A stretch of 10,000 nucleotides of DNA from Chrysomallon squamiferum. Taxonomy: Eukaryota; Mollusca; Gastropoda; Neomphalida; Peltospiridae. The stretch covers positions 31,079,527 through 31,089,526 of the forward strand of contig CM022672.1 in the NCBI GenBank assembly GCA_012295275.1. Reading direction: 5' to 3'. Numbering within the stretch: the first letter of the stretch is position 1; each line of letters starts with the position of its first letter. Positions 1-8,102 of the stretch are shown here, piece after piece. The notes beneath the pieces are model-generated. The model did not search any database and was not told where the DNA came from. It saw nothing but the letters and a program-made list of their open reading frames with translations. Made by a program: the position numbers and the translations under genes.

Positions 1-250
1 AGAGTTGGTTCGTTTGTTTTTCTGTTGAAGGAATTTGAGAACAAGAACATTGTTCTTTGCAGTTCTTATAACTTTTTTATCGAGAACCGTTCGGTTTACA
101 GTTCAAAGAGTTGCTTTGTTGTTTTCTGTTAAAGGAAATTGAGAACAAGAACTACATGTGAACAGTTCTTTGTTACTGAAAGCCTCTGAATTTGCAGTTC
201 AGATTTGTTGCTTCATTTTATTTTAAAGGAATTTCTCTTCTTGCAGAAGA
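1..250. repeat. degenerate tandem repeat, about 100-bp unit, three copies
   Basis: AGAGTTGGTTCGTTTG then TTCTGTTGAAGGAATTTGAG (from 1) recurs as AGAGTTGCTTTGTTG then TTCTGTTAAAGGAAATTGAG (from 108). It recurs more loosely as AGATTTGTTGCTTC then ATTTTAAAGGAATTTCTCTT (from about 200). The units share GAACAAGAAC/GCAGTTC words. The left edge of the window cuts the array, so earlier copies may exist. Confidence 0.75.
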
Positions 251-1199
251 GAACTGAGGATGCAGAAAAAGAAAAAAGAGAGAGAAATAATCGACATTGT
301 TTTTTAACATTTCATATCTTCTGCCAATGTGAGAACAGTGTTGTTTTATAACATTTTGATTTGTTCAAGAATTTGCTGGTTGTTTTTTATTTTTTATTTA
401 TACACCTCAGTTTTTGTTCTCTGCTGATTTCAGTTTTTAATCTTTAAATACTTTTTGAGACGTTATTTATATGAGAAATATATCGTAGTAATTTTATTGC
501 ACAGTTTTAACAAAAGTTTAAAATTAAATTTAAAAAAAATAATTATTAGGACTTTAATTTAAATATGCCCCATCAGAATTTCAATCTTTTTGGAATATTT
601 TGAAATAAAAACAAAAAACAAAATCATCATTTAACTGAAGGTTATTTTTTTATTTTTTATGTAATTATTGAAAACAAATTTTAATTCTGACTTTTTTTAA
701 ACATATACATTAAAAATTTTAAATTGTGTTATTTTACATAAATCACATAATTAAAATGCACTGAAATGCAATACACTGAAGTTTTTTTCTTCAGAAAATA
801 TCACAAGTCTGTAAGTAAAATATTTAAAATACTAAAATTAATATTCTTTTAGAAAATAACCAAATAAAATATTCGAACTGAATATATTTTACTTAAAAAT
901 AGCAACGTTCTCATATTATCCATAATGCCAGAGTTACGGTTCTTGTTCAGATTTACATTATTCAGCATAAACAACAAAAGAAGGTAAAATTAAATTTCTT
1001 TGGGCTGCCTTGATTCAAGTTAGTTTTGTTAATACTGGATGAGTTTGTACATAAGAAAACACTTTCCTTTAATAAACGAATAAATTAATACACAAATGTT
1101 TATAGTTTCTTAAACCTTATTTCTTTATATATTAGTTACAAGGTAAGTTATAACTCTTGTTTTTTATATATATATTATTTTTTTCTCCCTGTACAGCTC
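251..1199. other. AT-rich non-coding DNA; no feature seen
   Basis: This stretch has many A and T runs, no open frame of useful length, no exon-like island and no clear tandem array. Isolated AATAAA and ATTAAA words are frequent and uninformative here. Confidence 0.6.
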
Positions 1200-1770
1200 C
1201 AAATTCTGTGTAATATAGTCACGAAGAAAATATATTTAAATATATTCCTTAATACCTGTTGTGAATGTTTTCATTTTTTAAATGTTTTTATTTTGCTGTA
1301 ACAGTTTTTAAAATGGCAATCTTAAGAAAATATATCTGAATATATTTTAGAAATATTTATGAAAGCATACTCTGTTTTTCAACATCCACATCAGAAATAA
1401 AATATAACGATACTAATACTTGAATCATGATCTTAATGTTCATAAATAACAAGATTTCTTTCGTTTTTCTTTTTAATTTTCCTTCAACAGTAATCATTGA
1501 AATATTTATTGAAAATATATTTAAATATTTAAAAATATTTATGAAATTGTACTCAAAGATACTCACTATCTTGTCAAAAATAAAATAACAATAACAACTG
1601 AATCATAATGTTTTAATACCTTATATAAATGTTTAATTTAAATTTTACTTATCCACTAAATAAAGAAATGTAAAACTGAATCATGATATTTAATGCTGTT
1701 TTATAAATATATTTTAAAAAATAATGTTATTTTGTTTCAAGTTTTTAAAATGGGCAATCTTTAAGATATG
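1200..1770. repeat. diverged direct duplications in AT-rich DNA
   Basis: AGTTTTTAAAATGGCAATCT (about 1304) recurs as AGTTTTTAAAATGGGCAATC (about 1740), roughly 436 bases apart. Within this span, AAATATTTATGAAA...ACT...AAAATAAAATAAC...TGAATCATGA/ATAATGTT text occurs at about 1350-1440 and again at about 1535-1615, roughly 185 bases apart. A partial third copy (AACTGAATCATGATATTTAATG) lies near 1674. The similarity survives in low-complexity sequence, so unit borders are uncertain. A 69-codon minus-strand frame at 1357-1566 falls inside and is not a gene. Confidence 0.6.
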
Positions 1771-1946
1771 TAAATATGCACGAGAAAACCCTTTGTAAAA
1801 TAACACACATAATTCACAGATACAGTGAAATGCAAGAACATCAAATGACTGTATTCATCAATTTACAGCACATTTCAATCACCACTAGCTGTTAATATTC
1901 GTTTTGTTATAAATCAAGGGAGGTAACTAGAAAGATAAGACGTTCC

Positions 1947-2010
1947 TTTTTTTTTTTTTTTTTTTATTATTATTATTTTTTTTTTTTTTTATTTTTTTTT
2001 TTTTTTTTTT
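1947..2010. repeat. long T homopolymer with few interruptions
   Basis: There are 64 bases of T broken only by a short ATTATTATTA segment and one further A. Runs of this kind are unstable and are often wrong in assemblies. Further single-base runs lie at about 2281-2299 (A), 2892-2915 (T) and 5103-5121 (A). Confidence 0.95.
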
Positions 2011-2463
2011 AAGCTACTTAATGTCTAATTCTTCATTCAGCCAAAATAAAATATTAGATTTCTTAAATTACCTTGGGAACATTTCTGAAATTAATGATAA
2101 ATGCAAAAACATTTTTAACTTTTCTACAAAATAGTTGAATTTAGAAATTAATAGAAATTATATATATATATGAATTTTTGTTGATGTGGTGGTTGTATTT
2201 TTCTTTACAATGATACAAAAATGTCAGTTTATCAGAAAGTTTTAATACAACAGGTTTTCTCGTGTACCATTACATAATATTAAAAAAAAAAAAAAAAAAT
2301 ATTTCTGTTTACAATTTGGTAATACACAGGTTGTCATGTATCATGGAGCATTAGTTTTTGTACAGGTAACATTTTTTTTTATTTTTATTATTATTCTTCC
2401 ATGTTTTACTTTTTGATGCATGTATTTAAAACTAATTACTTAGACTGAGACTGTATAACGTAT
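2011..2463. other. AT-rich non-coding DNA with a small diverged duplication
   Basis: AATACAACAGGTTTTCTCGT (from about 2244) and AATACACAGGTTGTCATGTA (from about 2321) look like two diverged copies about 77 bases apart, each continuing into a similar ACCAT/TCATG stretch. Nothing else is seen. Confidence 0.5.
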
Positions 2464-2655
2464 TTGACACCCACAGACCTAGAAAACTACTTTTGTGTTT
2501 TTCAAAACTTACATGCAGATAGAGGTATTTTCGTGCAACCAGTTGAAGGCAATGTGGACATTAAATGTAGCTATTTATTTCTCGTTTTCTACCTCAGAGG
2601 GAAGGATACAGCCTGGGCTTGGCTGCTAGGAAAAATGGTCTTCATTTCAAAATGA

Positions 2656-2683
<28 letters not shown>
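2464..2683 (+). other. A-tailed block of more balanced composition, possibly a retroposed fragment
   Basis: About 190 bases of mixed sequence, open in one frame from a non-ATG codon, end directly in a run of about 25 A (about 2656-2683). An island of higher complexity with a 3' A tail is what a processed-RNA insertion or SINE end would leave. I cannot identify a source gene, A/B boxes or target-site duplications. The 63-codon frame has no recognisable domain. Confidence 0.25.
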
Positions 2684-2689
<6 letters not shown>

Positions 2690-3365
2690 CAAATATTTTA
2701 GACGTTCACTCTATTGGTATCTGTTAACATCTTATAATTGAATGATTTACGTATAATGACTAATATAATCAGTAATTGTGTTAAAATTAATTACTTAAAT
2801 GTTAAGATTTTATTATTATTATTTTTTATTTTATTTTATTTTTTTTTTTTGTCTGTGTATTGAAATATTTAGTTAAATATGAAACTGCTGATTTTTTTTT
2901 TTTTTTTTTTTTTTTCCCAAGACAAGGTAAATGTTGAGGCCCAGGCTGAAAAGTTGATTGTACACATTTGTTTATTTGTGATTTTATGTCATATGTGAAA
3001 ATAAAAAAATTTAAAATTTGTGCAAAATCTTTTTATTTATTTATTTTATTTTAAAAAAAACAGTGAATTTATTTGTTACAGGAAAGAAATGTAAACTAAC
3101 AAGTATTTAAAATTTAAAACAGAAAATGGAAACAAAAGTTTAAAAAAAGACGTTGCAGATGTTAAAATACTGCAAGCTATGTCAGTGCAGAAGCTGTAAG
3201 ACTGAGCTCTACTGTCAAAATTTCTGGGGTTTTTTTCTGTTTCAAAATTCTTACTTGTACATCTTTAAACTTCCCAGCCATTTTTGGTTCTTCATCATAT
3301 CCTTGCCCCAAATATCTTCACTTCCAATCCCCAATGTTCACACAGTGACAGATCTTCATCTGTGA
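2684..3365. other. AT-rich low-complexity DNA with T homopolymers
   Basis: It contains TTATT/TTTTA-type runs at about 2810-2850 and a T run at about 2892-2915, followed by a short GC-richer patch (GAGGCCCAGGCTG near 2936). A 70-codon frame at 3153-3365 starts with several Cys codons but then becomes hydrophobic low-complexity sequence. I do not regard it as a gene. Confidence 0.6.
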
Positions 3366-3990
3366 CTTCTAGCAGTAGTAGTAGTAATGTATAGTAACAT
3401 TAGTAGTAGTAGTAGTAGTAGTGTATAGTAACATTAGTACTAGTAGTAGTAGTGTATAGTAACATTAGTAGTAGTAGTAGTAATGTATAGTAACAGTAGT
3501 AGTAGTAGTAACATATAGTTACATTAGTATGAGTAGCAGTAGTGTATAGTAATAGTAGTACTAGTGCATATTACTAGTAGAAGTAATGTTTATTAATATC
3601 AGTAGTAGTAGTATATAGTAACATTAATATTATTAGTACTGGTAAATAGAACTAGTAGTAATAGTAGTGTATAGTAGTTGTAATAGTAGTACAAGTAGTA
3701 GTTGTATTAACAATGGTAGCTTTAGTACTAGCTGTAGTAGTGTAAAGCAGTATTAATATTATTAATAGTAATGTGTAGTAGTAGTTGCAGTAATATTATT
3801 TAGTGGTAGTTGTAATATTAGTTTATTAGCAGTAGTAGTAGTAGGACTATTTTTATTACTATTATTACATATTATTGTCATCATACTCAGTGGTTCTAAT
3901 TGTTATTATTATTAGTAGTATTGGTTTTGTTATCTTTGTTGTTGCTTTTATTATCATTATTATTATCATCATCATTATGATGTACTTAGG
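3366..3990. repeat. compound AGT/TAG then ATT/ATC trinucleotide array
   Basis: (AGT)n/(TAG)n runs are interrupted at roughly regular steps by TGTATAGTAACATTAG (about 3388, 3421, 3453, 3485 and further on). This gives a higher-order unit of about 32 bases built on the trinucleotide. From about 3590 the order decays, and from about 3850 the array passes into ATT and ATC trinucleotides with a CATCATCATTATGATG segment. Stop codons occur in all frames because TAG is the repeat itself. Confidence 0.93.
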
Positions 3991-4330
3991 ATTATTCTCT
4001 TGATAATTTCAACTTTGTGACTTTTTCTGAAGTTAATACAAAGCACACCTCAGTTTGAAAAACAAAAATATTTAAAGCATTTTAACAATTTATTTCTGAC
4101 TGAAATTCAGATACGATATTTAGATGTTTGCAGACCTTTATTCAACCATATTCAGCCATCTTTCAGATAAGCTTCGTGATTCGATCCTCCCAGAACTTTC
4201 CAAGTGATGAATAGGTTCTTTTGTTCCAACCGATATTTAGACAAAAGATTAAGTCACAGTGAAAAAGATACCAGAGTTCTTAAACTTATTACAAGTCTGT
4301 TTTTCAACTAAATAATGCAACAAGACATCA
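3991..4330. other. unassigned single-copy-looking stretch
   Basis: Composition is more balanced than in the flanks and there is no tandem structure. I see no open frame of useful length, no splice-flanked exon and no RNA gene. GATTCGATCC near 4177 resembles a tRNA T-loop, but the stem bases around it do not pair. Confidence 0.5.
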
Positions 4331-4964
4331 TGTAGTTATTTTTTTATTTTTTATTTCATATCTGTTTGAATAACAAAATTGTACATACACTGAACAAAAC
4401 AATGGAACAAATTTAATATTCTTCTGTACACTTAGGTTGGTAACACAAAATAAGTTTGCAGCAAACACTTGGGGGTGGGGTGCAGTCTGGGTGTGTTAGT
4501 GAATGCTGTTCATCCAACAAAGATGGCTAATTCATCATAAAAATAGACTGTGTTAATATTAATATAAATACAGATCGTGACAGAAAACTAATGATTCTGC
4601 CCTGTTTACAAAATAAATATTATTGCTGATGTTCTGATGAGATACCACTGTACACCTCATGGCTAGTTGTATGATGATATGGCACCAGAATATATCATGA
4701 TATGATGATATGACACCGGTTTGTCGGGTGTAGTAGAGAGATATAAATAAAGGGTGAAGGGTGATAGGCTTTCCCACCAACATTTCCCTGTCACCATGGA
4801 CAACATACATCAAGCTATGAAAGTCTCGGTTACAATAAATTATTTGTTTGTTTTCTCTACCTCACTGAGGTCATTGATCTAGCGATATATATGTATAAAG
4901 ACCAATGTGTATTGAAATAACTTACCTGTAAATATATATATATATATTTTTTTTTCATCACTGT
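4331..4964. other. mixed-composition non-coding stretch downstream of the helicase gene
   Basis: No exon is defensible here. It holds a G-rich patch (GGGGGTGGGGTG near 4471) and a short direct repeat of TATGATGATATGRCACC (about 4670 and 4702). It also has a TA run near 4931-4947 and a perfect donor look-alike, ACAG|GTAAGTTA on the minus strand, at about 4919-4930. An 84-codon open frame on the minus strand (4559-4813) has no recognisable domain and I do not call it. Confidence 0.5.
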
Positions 4965-4970
4965 TTTATT
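4965..4970 (-). terminator. candidate polyadenylation signal AATAAA
   Basis: This AATAAA hexamer on the minus strand lies about 650 bases after the helicase stop codon and is the first canonical hexamer met. An overlapping-type ATTAAA lies next to it (4971-4976). Two more AATAAA copies at 4343-4348 and 4350-4355 are a fallback site for a longer 3' UTR. Base composition makes chance hits likely. Confidence 0.3.
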
Positions 4971-5177
4971 TTTAATTTTATCACGTCAAAATCTTAAACT
5001 TCACAGATGAAGTTAAATTAAAAGAATGGACATTACAGTTGTAAAACATGTCTTCAACATAATTAAATATGACTGATCAAATCAAATGTAAGTTGATGTA
5101 TTTAAAAAAAAAAAAAAAAAAAGATAAAGAAAAAAACAAACACTGATCATCTTTGAATACAATTTTGAGGCACATTT

Positions 5178-5236
5178 CAATAAATTCTCCTGGAATGTTC
5201 ATCACCACTGTTTGAAGCAGTAGCAGACATTTTACT
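5178..5236 (-). other. possible 3' splice site followed by a short open stretch (cryptic or alternative terminal exon)
   Basis: On the minus strand a dense pyrimidine tract TTCTCTCTCTTTCTCAG ends at 5237. It is followed by 19 open codons (SKMSATASNSGDEHSRRIY) and a TGA. The tract is better than several of the acceptors used by the named gene. I do not recognise the peptide, no matching upstream donor is evident, and it lies where the helicase 3' UTR is expected. It may be an alternative last exon, a UTR intron boundary or chance. Confidence 0.25.
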
Positions 5237-5340
5237 CTGAGAAAGAGAGAGAACTGTGAATTGTGTAAGATTTCATAGTCTGAAGAATAATGATACTATT
5301 TGTAATAGAGATTCCCTCCTTTTTACAGTTAAATACCAAG

Positions 5341-5344
<4 letters not shown>

Positions 5345-5388
<44 letters not shown>
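5345..5388. repeat. (AC)22 microsatellite
   Basis: This is an uninterrupted dinucleotide run of 44 bases. It falls in the probable 3' UTR, so it would be transcribed as (GU)22. Confidence 0.97.
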
Positions 5389-5390
<2 letters not shown>

Positions 5391-5618
5391 ACATATGCAA
5401 ATACTATATGCACAGTGTAACAGGCATCTTACTACAGTTACTGAAAACTAATGTAACAAAGTTACATCCACAGTAACAAGCACTACTATCACTGATAAAA
5501 CAACGCTTACAAAAATAACGTTTACCGTTTTTCATTTTCCACAGTGTCTCAAAATAAACAGGTCATTACTTGCACAACTAAAGTTATCACTTTGAAGAAA
5601 ACAACGAAAAAAACACTC

Positions 5619-6034
5619 CTAATTTCCAAATCCTCTGCCTCGTCCAAAAGCTGCACCTCGGTCACCAGCTCCTGCAGAATACCCAGTGTTGAATCCCCTT
5701 CCATACACCCCACCTCTCCCTCTGTACCCTCCACCCTGTCCTCTGTACCCTCCATACCCACCACCCTGCCCTCCATACCCAGTTCCTTGCCCTCCATACC
5801 CAGTTCCCTGCCCTCCATAGCCACTCCCCTGCCAGCCTCCGCGAGCTCCGCGGAATCCACTGGTCTGACCTCTTGACATTCCTCTTCCAAATCCTCCTCC
5901 TCCTCTGTTCTGACCACTGTACCCACCTGAATTACCCTCACCGTAACTAGCCCCCCATGTACCCTCTGCCTGGTGTCCCACCCATCTTGGGGAATTTGGA
6001 AGGGGGTGGTCCTCTGGGGGAGGTGTTTTCACCA
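5619..6034 (-). CDS. DHX9: DHX9 orthologue, last coding exon: basic Pro/Lys segment and RGG tail, with one frame break
   Basis: The acceptor TTTTTATTTCAG|TGG at 6035 is strong. Joined in phase to AG of the previous exon it reads SGENTSPRGPPPSKFPKM, then GGTPGRGYMGG, and stops at TAG (5947-5949). The Pro-Pro-Lys-Met part resembles the DHX9 nuclear transport segment (PRPPKMARYDNG), so this is the expected frame. From 5951 the +1 frame runs 110 residues to TAG at 5619-5621. It is rich in Gly, Arg, Tyr and Gln, with repeated SGYGGQGT-like heptads, RGRGG and FNTGYSAGAG, and ends GRGRGFGN. This matches the DHX9 RGG tail, including human FRAGYGAGVGGG. The frames meet at six G (5951-5956). A false base in the run, a mutant allele or a real +1 shift at GGC-UAG could explain the break. 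RGG tails bind RNA and are arginine-methylation targets; the adjoining segment drives nuclear import in vertebrates. Confidence 0.85.
5769..5831 (-). repeat. 21-bp coding tandem repeat in the RGG tail
   Basis: Three consecutive 21-bp units (5769-5789, 5790-5810, 5811-5831) differ by only a few bases. Each encodes a heptad close to GYGGQGT/S on the minus strand. Less regular copies continue to about 5740. The length is a multiple of three, so copy-number change would lengthen or shorten the Gly-rich tail without shifting the frame. Confidence 0.8.
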
Positions 6035-6550
6035 CTGAAATAAAAACAGATGTTAATATTAAAAACATTGACGTTGGGATATTAAAATTATTATAACAGG
6101 TAAACAGACATATTTATCTCTCAAAAAAAAAAAAAAAAAAAAACCTGTAAGTGACCTATTTTATCCTAATTTTTCTAGACCTGGAGATCAAACTCCTAAT
6201 ACCCAAAAGCTAAAGAACATAACTGAAATTACAAAATACACTTCTGAAGTTGATTTTTTTTTTTTTTTTTTTTTTTTTGATATCTAAAAAATTGAATAAC
6301 TTTTATTGCCTATCCAGTTGCTGGTTTACCATCATTAATTTTAAACATCTTTACCTACTGCAATTTTATTTAATCTTTTGATTATGTAACTGTTCAGCAT
6401 TGACATAGTTGATGCAGTATATTCCTTATTTTTCAATGTATAAACACAGTAGCTCTTGAAGGTTACATTCAGTTATAAACTGAAACACTGGATGGAGGTG
6501 TTTTCTATTTACACTGAAAAACGATACTTCTGATCATATAATCTGTATAT
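6035..6550 (-). other. 3' half of the last intron: homopolymers, nothing else
   Basis: This stretch has an A run at about 6124-6143 and a T run at about 6255-6279, with about 110 bases of mixed sequence between them. The rest is AT-rich intron leading to the acceptor at 6035. A tRNA-like B-box reading of GATCAAACTCC near 6188 is too poor to call. Confidence 0.7.
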
Positions 6551-7250
6551 GTTATGAATGCTTATAATCCCCTGAAAGCCCATCACCTATGACTATAGAT
6601 GTTTATATTCCCTGAACCCTCATCATTTACAAATGAGAGGTAGTGTGTCTGAACATGCCATGAACATTTGTATTCTCTGAAAGCTCATCATTTACAAATG
6701 AGAGGTTGTGTGTCTGTACATGCCATGAATGTTTGTATTCTCTGAAAGCTCATCATTTACAAATGAGAGGTTGTCTGTCTGTATATTCCCATGAATGTTT
6801 GTATTCTCTGAACCCTCATCATTTACAAATGAGAGGTTGTGTGTCTGTATATTCCCTGAAAGCTCATCATTTACAAATGAGAGGTTGTGTGTCTGTATAT
6901 TCCCTGAAAGCTCATCATTTACAAATGAGAGGTTGTGTGTCTGTATATTCCCTGAAAGCTCATCATTTACAAATGAGAGGTTGTGTGTCTGTACATGCCA
7001 TGAATGTTTGTATTCTCTGAAAGCTCATCATTTACAAATGAGAGGTTGTCTGTCTGTATATTCCCATGAATGTTTGTATTCTCTGAACCCTCATCATTTA
7101 CAAATGAGAGGTTGTGTGTCTGTATATTCCCTGAAAGCTCATCATTTACAAATGAGAGGTTGTGTGTCTGTATATTCTCTGAAAGCTCATCATTTACAAA
7201 GGAGAGGTTGTGTGTCTGTATATTCCCATGAATCTCTGAAAGCTGCTGAT
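6551..7250. repeat. 48/65-bp higher-order minisatellite in the last intron
   Basis: The core CATCATTTAC begins at 6621, 6686, 6751, 6817, 6865, 6913, 6961, 7026, 7092, 7140 and 7188, with a decayed copy at 6581. Spacings are 65, 65, 66, 48, 48, 48, 65, 66, 48, 48. The long unit has an extra 17-18 bases around ATGAATGTTTGTATT. The order 65-66-48-48 occurs twice, so a block of several units was duplicated. Each unit has the near-palindrome TCATTTACAAATGA. Stop-free readings across the array come from the 48-bp length being a multiple of three; they are not genes. Confidence 0.95.
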
Positions 7251-7270
7251 CGCACTGAACAGACTCTTAC

Positions 7271-7465
7271 CTGTCGTGCATGATTCCGTACCTGCCAGCC
7301 TGTGGGTGAGACAGAGCTCCTATTGTAGCCAGAAGAGCATCCTCCTGGGGTCCGGGGCCTGAGACACTCTCGGGATTCTTGGCAGATCTCACAATGAGAG
7401 CCTCCAGTGCGGGCCGCAGGGCCACAATGTTAGCAGCAACGTCAAAGTCCATCTTCAAGTTGATC
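7271..7465 (-). CDS. DHX9: DHX9 orthologue, exon for the helical segment after the OB fold
   Basis: This exon has 195 bases: one base completing the Trp codon, 64 codons, then AG carried to the next exon. The acceptor TTTTCTTCAG is preceded by a pyrimidine-rich tract, and the donor is AG|GTAAGA. The peptide begins INLKMDFDVAANIVALRPAL and continues EALIVRSAKNP. It is equivalent to the DHX9 sequence WIKLQISHEAAACITGLRAAMEALVVEV and forms an amphipathic helix. The following SGPGPQEDALLATIGALSHP and RYGIMHD match the less conserved linker before the nuclear transport/RGG region (human: NMIRQISRPSA...TRYGDG). A 48/65-bp minisatellite ends only about 20 bases beyond its donor. The open frame continues upstream to 7545, but that part is intron. 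Confidence 0.92.
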
Positions 7466-7986
7466 CTGAAGAAAACCGTAAAGTCACAGGTTTTAGTCTG
7501 TAGTTTCTGTCTTAACAATTTCACTGTGAAATTAAAGTAAGTCACAGATTTAGTCTATCTTTCCTCACAGTGAGATCAAAAAACAGCTCCCAGGAAAATC
7601 AACAAGAACTAGTGATTGCCTTGCTGACCCAAAGATAGTAGCACTTACTGTACTGCCTGCTTCTTGCAAGATAATGAGAATTAATTTGTTTGTTTGTTTA
7701 AGGCTGTGGGACAAATCTACTATCTTCAATTAACAATAATAAAATCCTGAGTGGATTATGTAACTGCTTTTTGCAGGGCAAGGGTAGATTGGCTTCAATT
7801 TTAAAACACTTATTTCTGTACTTTATGGAAAAAAAACTATTAGTAGTTGTTGTTTGGGGGAAGGGGTTTGTTAATTAAAATCAACACTCATCTATAATTT
7901 TATCACCATTATTCAAGATTAAATAGTGATGAAATTACTGTTTGTGGGCTGTTTGATCAAGTGAACAGTGCTGTGTTGTCACTCAC
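7466..7986 (-). other. intron between exons 7987-8102 and 7271-7465; nothing further seen
   Basis: The intron has 521 bases with donor GTGAGT and acceptor TTCTTCAG. It holds short GTTT and G-rich stretches (TTTGTTTGTTTGTTTA near 7685, GGGGGAAGGGG near 7856) but no repeat array, open reading frame or RNA gene that I can support. Confidence 0.85.
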
Positions 7987-8102
7987 CAGTTATCCAGGAC
8001 AATCTCGTCTTTCTGAAACGTCACCGAGCGAGAGGCGAACAACAGCAGCTGCAATGGTGACACCATCGTCATCTGTTTACAAGAAACAGCTCGAGTCCTG
8101 AT
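7987..8102 (-). CDS. DHX9: DHX9 orthologue, internal exon with the MTMVSPLQLLLFAS block
   Basis: This exon has 116 bases: 38 codons plus TG, which is completed by the first G of the next exon to give Trp. The acceptor is CATGTTTCAG|ATC and the donor TG|GTGAGT. The peptide starts IRTRAVSCKQ and continues MTMVSPLQLLLFASRSV, then QKDEIVLDN(W). It matches the end of the DHX9 OB-fold module, where human DHX9 has IRTRAISAKGMTLV.PLQLLLFAS and a VLVDDW turn. The phase-2 junction producing the conserved Trp supports both splice sites. A diverged copy of this acceptor lies 348 bases upstream in the transcript, inside the preceding intron. The exon is missed by a plain long-ORF scan because it is short and split. 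Confidence 0.93.

Larger units (their letters stand above)
4965..5618 (-). other. probable 3' UTR of the DHX9 orthologue
   Basis: This follows the TAG at 5619-5621 on the transcribed strand and has no further homology to the family. It contains a (CA)22 tract, an oligo-A/T run at 5103-5121 and the first canonical AATAAA met after the stop codon (4965-4970). Its 3' limit is inferred; AATAAA hexamers are frequent in such AT-rich DNA, and longer UTRs ending near 4330 are possible. Confidence 0.4.

Noticed and set aside
3153-3365. Cys-rich start of a 70-codon plus-strand frame
   Set aside because: The Cys spacing fits no zinc-binding pattern I know, and the rest is hydrophobic low-complexity sequence.
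4168-4192. Possible tRNA T-arm (TTCGATC loop)
   Set aside because: The bases on either side do not form the five-pair stem, and no A box or acceptor stem is present.
4559-4813. 84-codon minus-strand frame MMYVVHGDREM
   Set aside because: No domain, no splice-flanked structure and no codon pattern like the helicase exons; such a length is expected by chance.
5544-5876. 110-codon plus-strand frame rich in Ser, Pro and Thr with repeated LPSIPS
   Set aside because: It is the antisense of the Gly/Arg-rich tail; the repeat comes from the 21-bp coding units on the other strand.
5549-5941. 130-codon minus-strand frame rich in Glu, Gly and Met
   Set aside because: It is a third-frame shadow of the RGG tail, with no similarity to the family, and runs past the real stop.
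6551-7250. CRISPR-like regular repeats
   Set aside because: Units are contiguous with no unique spacers, the host is eukaryotic and the array is intronic; it is a minisatellite.
6706-7283. Two long plus-strand frames of repeated SLKAHHLQMRGCVSVY or ESSSFTNERLCVCIF units
   Set aside because: They are open only because the 48-bp unit has no stop and is a multiple of three. They lie in an intron, antisense to the gene, and run into the helicase exon donor.
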